Source: Macrostomum hystrix
Lineage: Eukaryota > Platyhelminthes > Macrostomidae
Assembly (NCBI GenBank): GCA_950097015.1
Contig: CATNEN010000001.1
Location: 9,853,001-9,917,000 of the forward strand
Direction of reading: 5' to 3'
DNA length: 64,000 nt
The notes below the pieces were generated by a model that saw only the letters and a list, made by a program, of their open reading frames with translations, did no database searches and had not been told where the DNA came from. Positions 47,901 through 57,950 of the stretch are shown here, in pieces (the first letter of the stretch is position 1; the number at the start of each line of letters is the position of its first letter). The position numbers were made by a program, and so were the translations under genes.

Positions 47901-48845
47901 TCCCTTGAAACTCTAGATTAACGATTTCCCTTGAAACTCTAGATTGACGATTTCCCTTGAAACTCTAGATTGACGATTTCCCTAGAAACTCTAGATTGAC
48001 GATTTCCCTTGAAACTCTAGATTGACAATTTCCCTTGAAACTCTAGATTGACAATTTCCCTAGAAACTCTAGATTGACGATTTCCCTAGAAACTCTAGAT
48101 TGACGATTTCCCTAGAAACTCTAGATTGACGATTTCCCTAGAAACTCTAGATTGACAATTTCCCTAGAAACTCTAGATTAACGATTTCCCTAGAAACTCT
48201 AGATTGACGATTTCCCTAGAAACTCTAGATTGACGATTTCCCTAGAAACTCTAGATTGACAATTTCCCTAGAAACTCTAGATTGACGATTTCCCTAGAAA
48301 CTCTAGATTGACAATTTCCCTAGAAACTCTAGATTAACGATTTCCCTAGAAACTCTAGATTAACGATTTCCCTAGAAACTCTAGATTGACGATTTCCCTT
48401 GAAACTCTAGATTAACGATTTCCCTTGAAACTCTAGATTGACGATTTCCCTTGAAACTCTAGATTGACGATTTCCCTAGAAACTCTAGATTGACGATTTC
48501 CCTTGAAACTCTAGATTGACAATTTCCCTTGAAACTCTAGATTGACAATTTTCCTAGAAACTCTAGATTGACGATTTCCCTAGAAACTCTAGATTGACGA
48601 TTTCCCTAGAAACTCTAGATTGACGATTTCCCTAGAAACTCTAGATTGACAATTTCCCTAGAAACTCTAGATTAACGATTTCCCTAGAAACTCTAGATTG
48701 ACGATTTCCCTAGAAACTCTAGATTGACGATTTCCCTAGAAACTCTAGATTGACGATTTCCCTAAAAACTCTAGATTGATTTCCCAAGAATTTCTAGATT
48801 GATTTCCCTAGAAACTCTGGATTGATAATTTCTCAAGAAATTCTA
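41985..48845. repeat. 26-bp satellite array, about 263 copies, with higher-order repeats
   Basis: The unit is GATTGACGATTTCCCTAGAA followed by ACTCTA (26 bp). Main variants are CCTAG/CCTTG, GACGA/GACAA/GACTA and ATTGAC/ATTAAC. These variants recur in fixed order. For example the rare pair of adjacent GACAA+CCTTG then GACAA units occurs at 44483, 48024 and 48518, the last two exactly 494 bp (19 units) apart. Rare one-base indels mark single units (about 44820, 44957, 46018, 46383). No gene is present. Each unit contains CTAGA-AAC-TCTAG, a small inverted repeat that the CCTTG variant breaks. Confidence 0.99.
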
Positions 48846-49745
48846 GATCGACCATTATAATATAACAATTTAAAAATGTATATAAAATAATTTAAAATAA
48901 AAAAATATAATAAATTAGTCTTCAGTTTAAAAAAAACAGATTGACCTTTAAATACTATAGTCGACCCTCAAATACTCGTAACTCTAATAACTCAACAATA
49001 ATATTTGACTATAGGCCGATATACTTGTAGTAGAAAAAATTCACTTCAGGGACTCCATAGCCAGCTAAAGGCACTCTGCTGACGGCGTCGGGCTGGTGAC
49101 TGATTGGTAGACAGGCTAGGCGAGGCTAAGTCCTATAGTTGAACTTCGTCCCATATTGAAGCTTGATCAGCGTATAGGGAGAAATTTGCATCAGTGTCCG
49201 TATTCGGCTGGTGCCACTTGTTGAAGGTCCAGTAGCACCGTTTAGATAAAGTTGCTTGACCACCGAAGTCGGAGATGATGCATGCACATCCGGGTGATGT
49301 GCTGATTAAGTTTGAAGGCCAGTCAAGGCCGCACTGAGGCGCAGTGCGAATACTTGTATAGGGTATGAAATAAACTCGCCCTTGCTGTAAAAATCTGACG
49401 TTCTGCCAGAACTAATGAAGATCTCGATCGATTCACGCTCGTAGTTTCGCGCCTCCCGTACTGCATTTCTTTCATTAATTATTTAGTCGTCTGAATACAG
49501 TGAAAGATTGCGTTGTTTTTCTTGTAGTTGGAAATATTATAAATAACAATGAGCGGTTATGCATGAGGCTGAAATCCTTAACTGTTACTTATGGTTAAAG
49601 TGTCCTGTGCTAATGTTAATTCTTTTTGGACTTATTACTGTACCGTTAATTACTGCTTACAGCGAAATACGATTCTGATTATCTTATTGTTTGCGCAAAA
49701 AAAATAAAAAATTAATTTGACTGTGTTAGCGAAATGTTTTCTATC
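48846..49745. other. spacer between satellite and retroelement
   Basis: Degenerate array copies end at about 48845. The rest holds no recognised gene. A 3' LTR for the neighbouring gypsy element would be expected here, but no direct match to its 5' flank could be seen by eye. Confidence 0.45.
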
Positions 49746-50740
49746 TTAATATTCTACTTCTGATAGCTCTACTATTCTATATAAATAACACTTTATTTGT
49801 AAAACGACTGCGGGTGTCCATGTCGCCGCTTGTCCGAAGCTTCGGGCGTACACCTCTTCCCCTTCGTCAAAGGACCGGTGTTTTGAACTCCCATCATGTT
49901 GCTGTTTCTGCTTCTCTTGGCGACTGAGAACTCGTTTTGTGATGTCTGGCCGAGCATGATCCAAGAGCGAACGCAGTGTGCGGCCCATCAGGAGCTGGCA
50001 GGGTGCCACGCCCGTCGTCGAGTGAGGTGTGATGCGATAGCTCATTAGGAAGCGGGCAACTTGCGTCTCGAGCGAGCCGTCTGACTGTTTTGCGATTGAG
50101 CGCTTTAAGCTCTGCACCGCCCTTTCTGCGAGTCCGTTCGACGCTGGGTGGTACGGCGGGGTGCGGACGTGACGAATAGCATTACGGCGGCAAAACTCAC
50201 CGAATTCGCCACTCGAGAAGCACGGTCCGTTGTCAGTCACCACGACGTCCGGGAGCCCGTGTGTGCAGAAGCTTTGGCGCAGTTTCTCGGCTGTAGTCGA
50301 TGCGGTCGCTGAAGAAGTGACGTGAACATCGAGCCACTTTAAGTAGGCATCCACGACGATTAGTAGCATCTTATCTCGAACTGGTCCGGCGTAGTCCACG
50401 TGTAGGCGAGACCATGGGCGCGAAGGCAGAGGCCACGGTTGTAGTGGTGCGGGTGAAGACTCCCTCTGATTTTTTCTGACAAACCGCACAGGCGGCGACC
50501 ATCGACTCGATCTCCTGGTCCATACCCGGCCACCATATGTAACTGCGGGCTAGCGATTTCATTCGAGAAGAACCTGGATGGCTTTGGTGAAGACACTGGA
50601 GCATTTTAGCACGACCTGCTTTAGGAATGATGATGCGGCTGACCCAAAAGACACCCATCTTGAACTGAAAGCTCCTTCGATCGGCGGGCATACTGTTGTA
50701 GCTCCGGGGTTGTAGCAATAGGCCAGCCAGATAGGCAGAA
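49746..50740 (-). pseudogene. int: gypsy integrase
   Basis: The zinc-binding region (HPGSSRMKSLARSYIWWPGM, then CAVCQ) is in one frame. After a shift near 50450 the catalytic core reads LHVDYAGPVRDKMLLIVVDA (first Asp), VVTDNGPCFSS (second Asp) and HPASNGLAERAVQSLKRS (Glu), an intact D,D,E triad. The C-terminal part includes a KxxxDEGEEVYAR-like GPY/F-type segment. It would integrate the cDNA. The frameshift disables it here. Confidence 0.88.
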
Positions 50741-52424
50741 TTGCACCACCTGCGACAACTCTGGGTCACGTCTGGTCCAAGTGCGAACGTCTTCTAAACT
50801 AACGGGTCCTGAACCGAGACAGTCCATCAGCAGAACAATCTCTGCAGGCACGGGGGTCGACCAGTCCGCAGTTGGAGTCGGGAGACGGCTAAGGGCATCC
50901 GCCCTAAGGAGCGAGGAGCCGCTGCGATGTACTAGCCTGTACTGGTAAGCCGAAAGTAGCAGCGCCCACCGCTGAATTCGGCCTGAAGCCATGGGTGGAA
51001 TCGACTTGCATTCCCCTAGGAGTCCGAGCAGAGGTCGAGGGTCCGTCAGCAGGTTGAACTTGCGACCCAGGAGGTACTGGTTGAATTTCTTGACACCGTA
51101 AACTAGTGCCAGCGCCTCCTTCTCCAGCTGACAATACTTCCGCTCCGCTGTACTCAAAGTCCTGGACGCGTAAGCAACTGGCTTGTCTAGGCCATCTAAT
51201 CGATGGAAGATGACAGCTCCGATTCCAAATTCTGATGCGTCACATTCGAGGAAGAGTTCCGCTTCTGCGTTGTAATGAGCCAGGACGTTAGGCTGCGTCA
51301 AAAGACGCTTGCAAGCCTCAAAGGCCTCTTGTTGCGACTGGTGCCATTGCCAGGTGGCTCCCTTGTTCAGCAGCTGATGAAGGGGACTGAGCACTGTTGA
51401 CAAATTCGGAAAAAACTTCCCATAATAATTCACTAGACCGAGAAAACTCGGCAGCTGCGTCAGGTCTTTAGGCTCCGGCGCGTTGACGATAGCTTGGACC
51501 TTGTCGTCCAGTGGATGTAGACCTTCCGCATCAATGCGATGCCCAAGGTACACCACGGAGTCCTGCATGAATGCGCACTTGTTCTGGCTGCAATTCAAGC
51601 CGGCATCTTTGAACACAGAGAACACGGCCCGCAGGTTATTTACGTGGTGCTCGTCATCGGTGCCAGTGACGTCGTCCATGAAAGCTGCGCAGTGGTCGAT
51701 GCCGTGCAGAAGGCTGTCCATGACTCTCTCAAACATGCTTGGCGCTGTTGACACACCAAACGGGAGTCTCGAATAGCGGAGCAGTCCCAGCGAGGTGTTG
51801 ATGGTACACAACTTTTGAGCCTCATCGTCAAGTGGCAACTGGCTGAAGGCCTGGCTCAAATCAAGCTTGCTGAACTTCTTACCTCCGGCCAGTCTTGAAA
51901 AAAGCTCATCGATATTTGGCAAAGGATAAGTATCGGCGTTGATTGAAGCGTTGAGGATCTGCTTAAAATCGGCGCAGACTCGAATACTACCATCCGCCTT
52001 CATCACTGGGACAATTGGAGACGCCCAGTCAGAGGTCTTGACGGGATACAGCACTCCTTGCTGCACCTCTTTATTTAGCTGCTTCTCAACATTGACCTTC
52101 AGAGAGAATGGAACAGGCCGTGCCTTGAAAAACCGCGGCTTGGCGTCTGGCTTCAAATGACAGCGGCTTGCCTTTGTAGGTACCCAGATAGCCGAAAACG
52201 TCAGCGAATTCGATCAGCAGTCCTTGCACCTTAGTGTCGACGGACTTCAGCTGCTTGATGGACTGCCAGTCAAGTGGTAGCTGCTGCAGCCAATCACGTC
52301 CCAGAGGACTTGGACCACTGCCCTCCACGACCAGCAGGCTGAGTTTGACGTGCTCACCTGAGGGTGATTTGCTGACAGGCAACTCTAGTTTACCAAGGAC
52401 TCTAACCGAATGACCCGAGTAAGT
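50621..52424 (-). pseudogene. pol: gypsy 3' protease, reverse transcriptase and RNase H
   Basis: Downstream of the LINE the protease resumes with YSGHSVRVLGKLELPV and PLGRDWLQ, shifts frame near 52140, and continues as RT. RT motifs seen are DWASPIVPVMKADGSIRVC, KKFSKLDLSQAFSQLPLD, YSRLPFGVSTAP and FMDDVTG (catalytic DD). RNase H follows: LECDASEFGIGAVI, LEKEALALVYGVKKF, and HRSGSSLLRADALSRLP with the last catalytic Asp. The RT and RNase H frame itself is intact for 511 codons, suggesting that decay is not ancient. Confidence 0.9.
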
Positions 52425-52452
52425 GTGTGTGTGTGTTGGTTCAGATCCCTCG

Positions 52453-55400
52453 CTAGGCATACGGGGGGCGCGCCAGCGCGCCCGACGCCTCGACGAAGGC
52501 CCGCACCCCTTCTGGGTCGTTCTGCAGTGGGGACATAGAGCCGTTGATAGCCTCTGGGATGTGAAGCCGGCGCTCCTCCGCCCACCTGGGGCAGTCTAAC
52601 AGGAAATGCCGGGTGTCTTCTTCGGGGGGCATTGCAGTGCGGGCAGGCAGCGGTTGGGTCGCGGCCCCAACGATGCCGGGTGGCCTGCAGGAAGGGCGCC
52701 CGGTTGGCCCGAAGCTGGTACAGCGCCACCTCGGCCGTCCGCGGCCAGCCTGGCCGGTGGATGAACTGCGCTCCGCCGCAGAGCCTGTGGGGGTGGTCCG
52801 CCGGAACTAGCTGATTATACTCAGCCAATTCGGCCGCTCGTCCCTGGCGACGGAGGGCGGCCCTGGCGGCCGACACGGGGACAGGCTGGGGGTCTTGCTG
52901 CATGGCGGACCCTCTCCGGGCCAGCTCATCGGCGGCCTCGTTAAGCGCAAGGCCTGCATGCCCTGGGATCCAGATGACCGTTGGCCTGTGCTCGCTGGCC
53001 AGCTGTTGGAGCAGGATCGCGGCTTGCGCGGTGGCGTGGTCTTGCAGGCACTTGGTCGAGGACTGCAGCCGCTGGAACAGGGCTCGTGAGTCGAACAGCA
53101 GCCAGATCGCCGAGCTCGGCTTCCCCCGAAGGAGACCGAGGGCTGCCTCGAGCCCCGCCGCCGCCGCGGCCGCTTCTGAAGTGGTCGAACTGGTCCACCG
53201 TCCGGTCGGGATACTGCCCTTGACGTCGGGGCCGATAGCATTACGCCGGATGATGTAGCCTCCACCGCCATTTCTGAAGCCTTCTTCCGCCGCCCCGTCT
53301 GTCCAGACTTCGAGGTACGGCGGGTCGCTCCGGCGAAGGGAGTCCAGCAGTTCTAAGGCCCTCGCGCGTCGGACCTCCGGGGGCTCCTCGCGCCCAGCAT
53401 CCGCCGCAGCGAAGCGGGCCGAGTGATGAGGGGTCCACGGCCGGTGCAGGCAGGAGAGCGGAACGCACCCCTCAATGTTCCGAGCGTGACATCCCGCCTC
53501 CTCCAGGGCCGCAAGCGCCGTCTCTCTCCAGCACCCGCGGGTCCCGCCCCCTCTCGACCGCAGTCTCGTCGTGTTCGGCGGGGCGTCGGTTAGCTTCCGC
53601 AGCGGGTGGCCCTCGCTGAACTGGCGGCATCGCAGGTAGAGCTCAGCCGCCCGAATCCGGCAAATGATGTCCAGGGGCTGTAGCCCGGCGTCCGCGATCA
53701 GCGCAGCAGCCCGGGCACCGGGACTGACACCGGTGATGGCCCGGGCCGCGGCGTAATTCATCGACTCCAACCGCTCCCGGTGGGTACGAGCCAGAAAAGG
53801 CCACCACACCTCCGCCGCGTACAGCCCCGCCGGGCGAACGTAGCCGCAGTAGAGCCGACGAAGCGTATCAGCGTCAGCTCCCCACCGGCGGGAAGCCACA
53901 GCCCGCAGGGCGTTGAGCCGGCTCCGCATGGCAGCCAGCGCGCGACGGGCCTGCTCGGCGAAGGTGACCTGGGAGTCCACGAACACCCCCAGGATGCGCG
54001 CCTCCTTCCGGCAGCTGATCGTCTGCCCACCGACCTGGAGCTGAACAGAGTTGCGGAAGGCCTCGGTATTCTCCACGGGATGGGTACTCACCAGCAGGGC
54101 CTCGGTCTTGTTTGGGGCCAGTTCGAAGTGATGCTGCTGGCACCAGGTTTCTGCCGCTTCCAGCGCTTGTTGCATGTTCTCCGCCGCTGCCGCCGCAGTG
54201 CCCGCCGACGTCTTGATGGACAGGTCATCGGCGTATTGCAGCGGCTTACAGAGCGGGGCGGCGGACTGGATGGCGTCTGGCAGGGTACAGGTCGCAATGT
54301 TGAATAGCAGCGGGGACAACGGACTGCCTTGCGGGACTCCCTCCTTCAGGATCTTGGGCCGGCTCATGCTATCAACCCAGCGCACTCGAGCTCTCCGGTC
54401 AGCCAGAAACGCGCGGATCCAGCGCAGCCACCGTCCCGGGGCGCTCGCTCGAGCCAGTTGCCGCAGCACCCCGAGGCGCCAGGTTCGGTCAAAAGCAGCG
54501 AAGAAGTCGATCGCTGCCACCAGGGTCCTCGTCATCGGCCGCGTCTGCAGGTCGTCAAAGGCCGGCTGGGCCAGCTGCGCTAGGGCGTCAACCGTGCTGC
54601 GGCTGGCGCGAAACCCGGACTGCGCGTCCGGGAGCAGGCCGATCTCCTCCGCCCAGGCCGCCAGCCTGCGCTGCACCATCGCTTCTAACGTCTTCCCGAC
54701 ACAGCTGAGCAGCGAGACAGGTCGGAAGGATGCCGGGTCGCTCTTGGGCTTGCCCTTCTTGGCAATGGGCGTGATGATGGCCGTGCGCCAGCCCGATGGA
54801 ACCTTGCCCTCCAACCAGCTCCGGTTGAGCAGGGAGAGCAGGGCGACCCGTCCGATCGACGGGAGGTTTTGAAGAAAAGCCGGGAGAACTCCGTCTTGAC
54901 CCGGCGCCTTCCCCTCGATCTCCCTCAGAACGACGTCCAGCTCTGCCAGGTGGAACGGGGTGGACCGCAGGTCGTCCGTCTCGTTCTGCAGAGCGCGGCG
55001 GACCTCCCTCCTGGCAGCCTGCTGATCTGTCTTCGGAACGCGGAGTCGGCTTGCCTCCGCATAGGTCGCCATCGCCATGTCTGCCTTCTCCCGGTCAGAG
55101 GTCGCGGTCTTGTTGCCCTTGCGGAGCGGGGTGTCAGGGAGCGGCTCATGCGCTCGGCCATCGAGGGCCCTGATGGTGTTCCAGACCTTGTTGTCTGGGG
55201 ACCTGGCCGACAGCTCCGCGACGAAACCTTGCCAGGACTCGGTCTTCGCCTGTTGGTACACTCGGTCGGCTTGGTCGCGGGCAGCGCGGTACCTCGCTTC
55301 CAAGTCCCCTGGCGCGGCTCTGGCTGCCGCTAAGGCGCCGCGAGTGGCGCCCTGGGCCCGTCTGCATCGCTCGTCCCACCAGCTCTTGGCCTTCTTAACT

Positions 55401-56401
55401 CTGCCCTTGGGGATGCAGCTCGCCGCGTCCAGGATCCTGCGGCAGAAGTCTGCATTGGCGGCCTCCACGGACCGAAAGCCGTCCGCCGACCAGCCCAGGA
55501 AAAAATCACCCGCCCGCGTCGCGTAGGTCGGCCAGTCCGCCCGTCGCAGGTTGAAGCCAGCTGGGCGGCGTCGCTCATGGGTTTGGGTGAAGGCGATGGT
55601 CAGCAGCAGAGGAAGGTGGTCCGACCCCATGGTGTCCCCCACGCGCCAGCTGATCCGGCTGGACCAGACAGCACTGCAGAGCGACACGTCGGGCGCCGAC
55701 TCACCACCCCCCGGGCTCACTCTAGTGGCACTGCCGTCGTTGAGCGCCATCCAGCCGTGGTCGCTCAGCCAATCGTCGAGCTCGCTTCCAGGGGGGTCCG
55801 GATCAGCATTCGGGTCCCAGCTACCGTGAGCGTTGAGGTCGCCCATCAGCAGCCAGTGCCCATCGGTGGGCCAGCCGTTGGTGTGTCGGGCCCCGTCTCG
55901 GTCGTCCGCGTCGGAGTGCCGTACAGGTGGGCGGTAGAGGTTGGTGAGGTGCAGCGGCTTGGACTTGTCCCCGAACAGACGGATGGTCAGCTGCTCCAGG
56001 GCCGCGTTGACGGGGGTCCGCAGACCCGCCTCCACCTCTTCATGGGCCAGGCCTTGTTTGACCAGAGTGAGCAGGCCTCCATGGTGACCGCCACCCCCCC
56101 GGTGGACGACCCGGTCGCGGCGGTGGACGGTGTAACCGCGGAGCTTGGGTGTGGGCTCTCTCTCGGTGAGGTTAGATTCCTGCAGAAGGGCGATGTCTAT
56201 TTTGTTTTCCTCCAGCAGCCGTTCAAGTGCCGGTCGACGCGCCTGTAGCCCGTTGAGGTTCCACTGCAGGACACGGAGATCGGCCTGGATAGGACCGGGG
56301 TTCGGCTCAACATCCCCCGACAACAGAACCCGGCGGCGAGACCAGTCGGGGTTGGCCTGCCACCCTCCCAAAAACCCGCCAGCGGGTTGGGGTGCGGACA
56401 T
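52453..56401 (-). CDS. LINE polyprotein: 2A leader, APE endonuclease, RT, RNase H, zinc knuckle
   Basis: ATG at 56401 (MSAPQPAGG) follows the ribozyme by 20 nt. The leader ends in VLLSGDVEPNPGP, a full DxExNPGP 2A signal, with separation expected after residue 36. The APE endonuclease (about 41-270) shows LQWNLNG, ALLQESNL, LLMGDLNAHG and GSDHLPLL. RT (about 500-740) has FRPVSLLSCVGKTLE, GFRASRSTVDAL, AAIDFFAAFD, GVPQGSPLSPLLFN and LQYADDLSIK. RNase H (about 1030-1165) has EVWTDGAAEEG, SEAAAAAAGLE, LLFDSRAL and IPGHAGLALNEAADELA, all catalytic acids present. A CPHC...HFLLDC knuckle closes it. A one-base change in a C6 run (plus-strand G6 at 52624-52629) shifts the frame inside the knuckle. 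The proper end (EEDTRHFLLDC... RPPYA, TAG at 52453) lies in the next frame. Read literally, the ORF runs through the tail into gypsy DNA to 52385. Confidence 0.93.
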
Positions 56402-56421
56402 CGAAGCGACATCCGGGGAGC

Positions 56422-56489
56422 CGGAGCATTTGGCACAGAACGCATCTGTGACACCTGTCCCCACGTGAAGGGAGCTCCGTTTGACAGGC
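56422..56489 (-). ncRNA. HDV-like self-cleaving ribozyme at the LINE 5' end
   Basis: A 68-nt nested double pseudoknot can be drawn with every helix. P1 is GCCTGTC (56489-56483) with GACAGGT (56459-56453), seven pairs including a first G-U. P2 is CGGAGC (56479-56474) with GCTCCG (56427-56422). P3 is CCC (56472-56470) with GGG (56462-56460), and L3 is TTCACGT. P4 is CACAG (56450-56446) with CTGTG (56438-56434). J4/2 is CCAAAT (56433-56428) and supplies the catalytic C before the A-run. The helix order P1-P2-P3-P1'-P4-P2' is that of hepatitis delta-like ribozymes. Cleavage would be just 5' of the first G of P1, exactly at the target-duplication border. Such ribozymes free the 5' end of R2, RTE and trypanosome L1Tc transcripts. 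Activity is inferred, not shown. Confidence 0.85.
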
Positions 56490-57483
56490 ACCCGAGTAAG
56501 TCGTCAGCTGAGCTGCAGACGGGCTGAGAGACGGTGAACCGTGTAGGACAGTCTTGAAGGTGCGCTCTGATACTAGAGACACGGACGCGCCTGTGTCGAT
56601 TTCCATCAGACATGGGTGACCTCCGATGTAGACCGTCGTAGTGATGGGTGGCACGCTTTTGCTGGCTGGGGTCGCCGAGCCCAGTTGATGCAGGCAGTAC
56701 GACTCCTGATCTGGCCCTGGCACTGTCTGCTGCTCCTCAAGAACTTGATTGGCCACGTGCTGATGTTGTTTCCTGCAAGCCCTGGCAGTGTGTCCAGTTC
56801 TCCGGCACTTGAAACATTCCTTATTGATGAACGGGCACTTCTGGTGGTGATGTTTCGATGACAAGCATCTGCCACATTTCTTGTGCTCAGATGGCTTTGT
56901 CTGCTGAATCTTCAGGACAGAATTTTCGCCCTTGCCTTCCTCTGAGCTTCCAGAGGCTGCTTCAAAAAGCTTGCTGTTGCTCATAGCTGATTCGTGAGCC
57001 AAAGCAATTTCCGTGGCCGTCTTCAGTTGCAGCTTTGACTCCGAGAGCAACCGCGCTGAATCTGCAGGTCGTTGATGCCGCACACAAGCCGGTCTCGCAG
57101 CATGTCGTCGAGGCTGTTACCATAGTTGCAGTGCTCACTTAGCTTCCGCAGTTCTGCCAGGTAGGTTGATACCGACTCGCCCAGCTTCCGAATACTGTTG
57201 TTGAAATTGAATCGCTGAACAATCTCGGACGGCTTGGGGCAGTAGTGGTTCTTGAGCAACTCGCACACTCTGAATAGCTTTTCTCTGCGACTTTCGATGG
57301 TGAGCACAGATTCCGAGCAATTTGAAACGCCTGACGACCGCAAACGCTGAGTAGCACGGCCCTCTTCTTTTCTTCTGAGCTGACGCCTTGAGCTTCAAAG
57401 TACTGTTCTAGACGTTCCTGGTACTCCGTCCAGCTCTCCTCTTTCTCATCGAAAGCCTCAAAAGCATGGGTTGTTGCTGACAT
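56490..57483 (-). pseudogene. gag: gypsy gag and 5' part of protease
   Basis: Gag starts MSATTHAFEAFDEKEESW and contains a capsid-like region (YQERLEQYFEAQGV, then in the next frame NFNNSIRKLGESVSTYLAEL). The frame shifts near 57290 and again near 57060. Two zinc knuckles follow: CGRCLSSKHHHQKC and CFKCRRTGHTARAC. The aspartic protease begins in the same frame with MEIDTGASVSLVSE (catalytic DTG) and is cut at TTYSG by the LINE and its 12-bp target duplication (56490-56501). Gag packages the element RNA, and the protease would process the polyprotein. Frameshifts make it non-functional. Confidence 0.85.
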
Positions 57484-57950
57484 CCTCGTCGCCAGTGAAA
57501 CAACTTGATTTACGATTGAGCTAGCCAAAAGGTCCGAACGCGACAGGACCAAAGTAAGGTTAATATATATTGTTTAACGAAGTGAAATAGAGCGAACAAA
57601 TAACAATCGATATAGCGAAGGAATAAAATAATACCGTTTACATTGAAGCATGTACACGCACATGTACATTAAGTATTGTACGCAGAGAACAGAATACAGA
57701 GTGCGCGCACACAACGAAAATAAAACTTTGACGCAGCCACCCCAAAACGCCACGCAGCGTGAAGCCAAAGCCTCACCCCACCACACCATGTAAATGCATT
57801 GGTGGATTCTGCCGCAGGGAAAGCCGTGGCAGTTCCGGGGAGGTCCAGGCGGATTTGTTAAAAATAGAATCAAGGGTAGTGTTTTTATCGTTAAGAGAGT
57901 ATTTATTTAAGACTAATAGGCATTTCGTCACGGAAGTTTGACCTGCTACC
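57484..57950. other. boundary between gypsy and Polinton relics
   Basis: No gene recognised. The 5' LTR and primer-binding site of the gypsy element probably lie here on the minus strand, and a Polinton edge may too, but neither end could be delimited. Confidence 0.4.

Larger units (their letters stand above)
52425..56489 (-). mobile_element. non-LTR retrotransposon (I/Ingi-like) with 5' ribozyme and 2A
   Basis: A 4065-bp element inserted in the gypsy protease and flanked by a 12-bp target duplication ACCCGAGTAAGT (plus strand, 52413-52424 and 56490-56501). 5' to 3' on the minus strand it has an HDV-like ribozyme fold, a single long ORF with a 2A motif, APE endonuclease, RT, RNase H and zinc knuckle, and a 3' tail of AC dinucleotides instead of poly(A). 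The 5' end is not truncated, because the target duplication abuts the ribozyme's first base. One ORF plus RNase H suggests the I/Ingi group. Exact clade needs a tree. Confidence 0.93.
49746..57483 (-). mobile_element. decayed Ty3/gypsy (Metaviridae) element, split by a LINE
   Basis: On the minus strand the order is gag (ATG 57483), CCHC zinc knuckle, aspartic protease, [LINE insertion 52425-56489], rest of protease, reverse transcriptase, RNase H and integrase. Several frameshifts are present: two in gag, two near the RT/RNase H-integrase border. Protease-RT-RNH-IN order and integrase type fit the Ty3/gypsy superfamily, perhaps near the Mag group. LTRs were not identified. The 5' LTR would lie in about 57550-57800. 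Confidence 0.85.

Noticed and set aside
49540-49745. 3' LTR of the gypsy element
   Set aside because: No direct match to the sequence beyond gag could be found by eye, so it is not called.
52595-55829. Many long ORFs on the plus strand and other frames over the LINE
   Set aside because: Shadows caused by the GC-rich coding frame on the minus strand; no domains.
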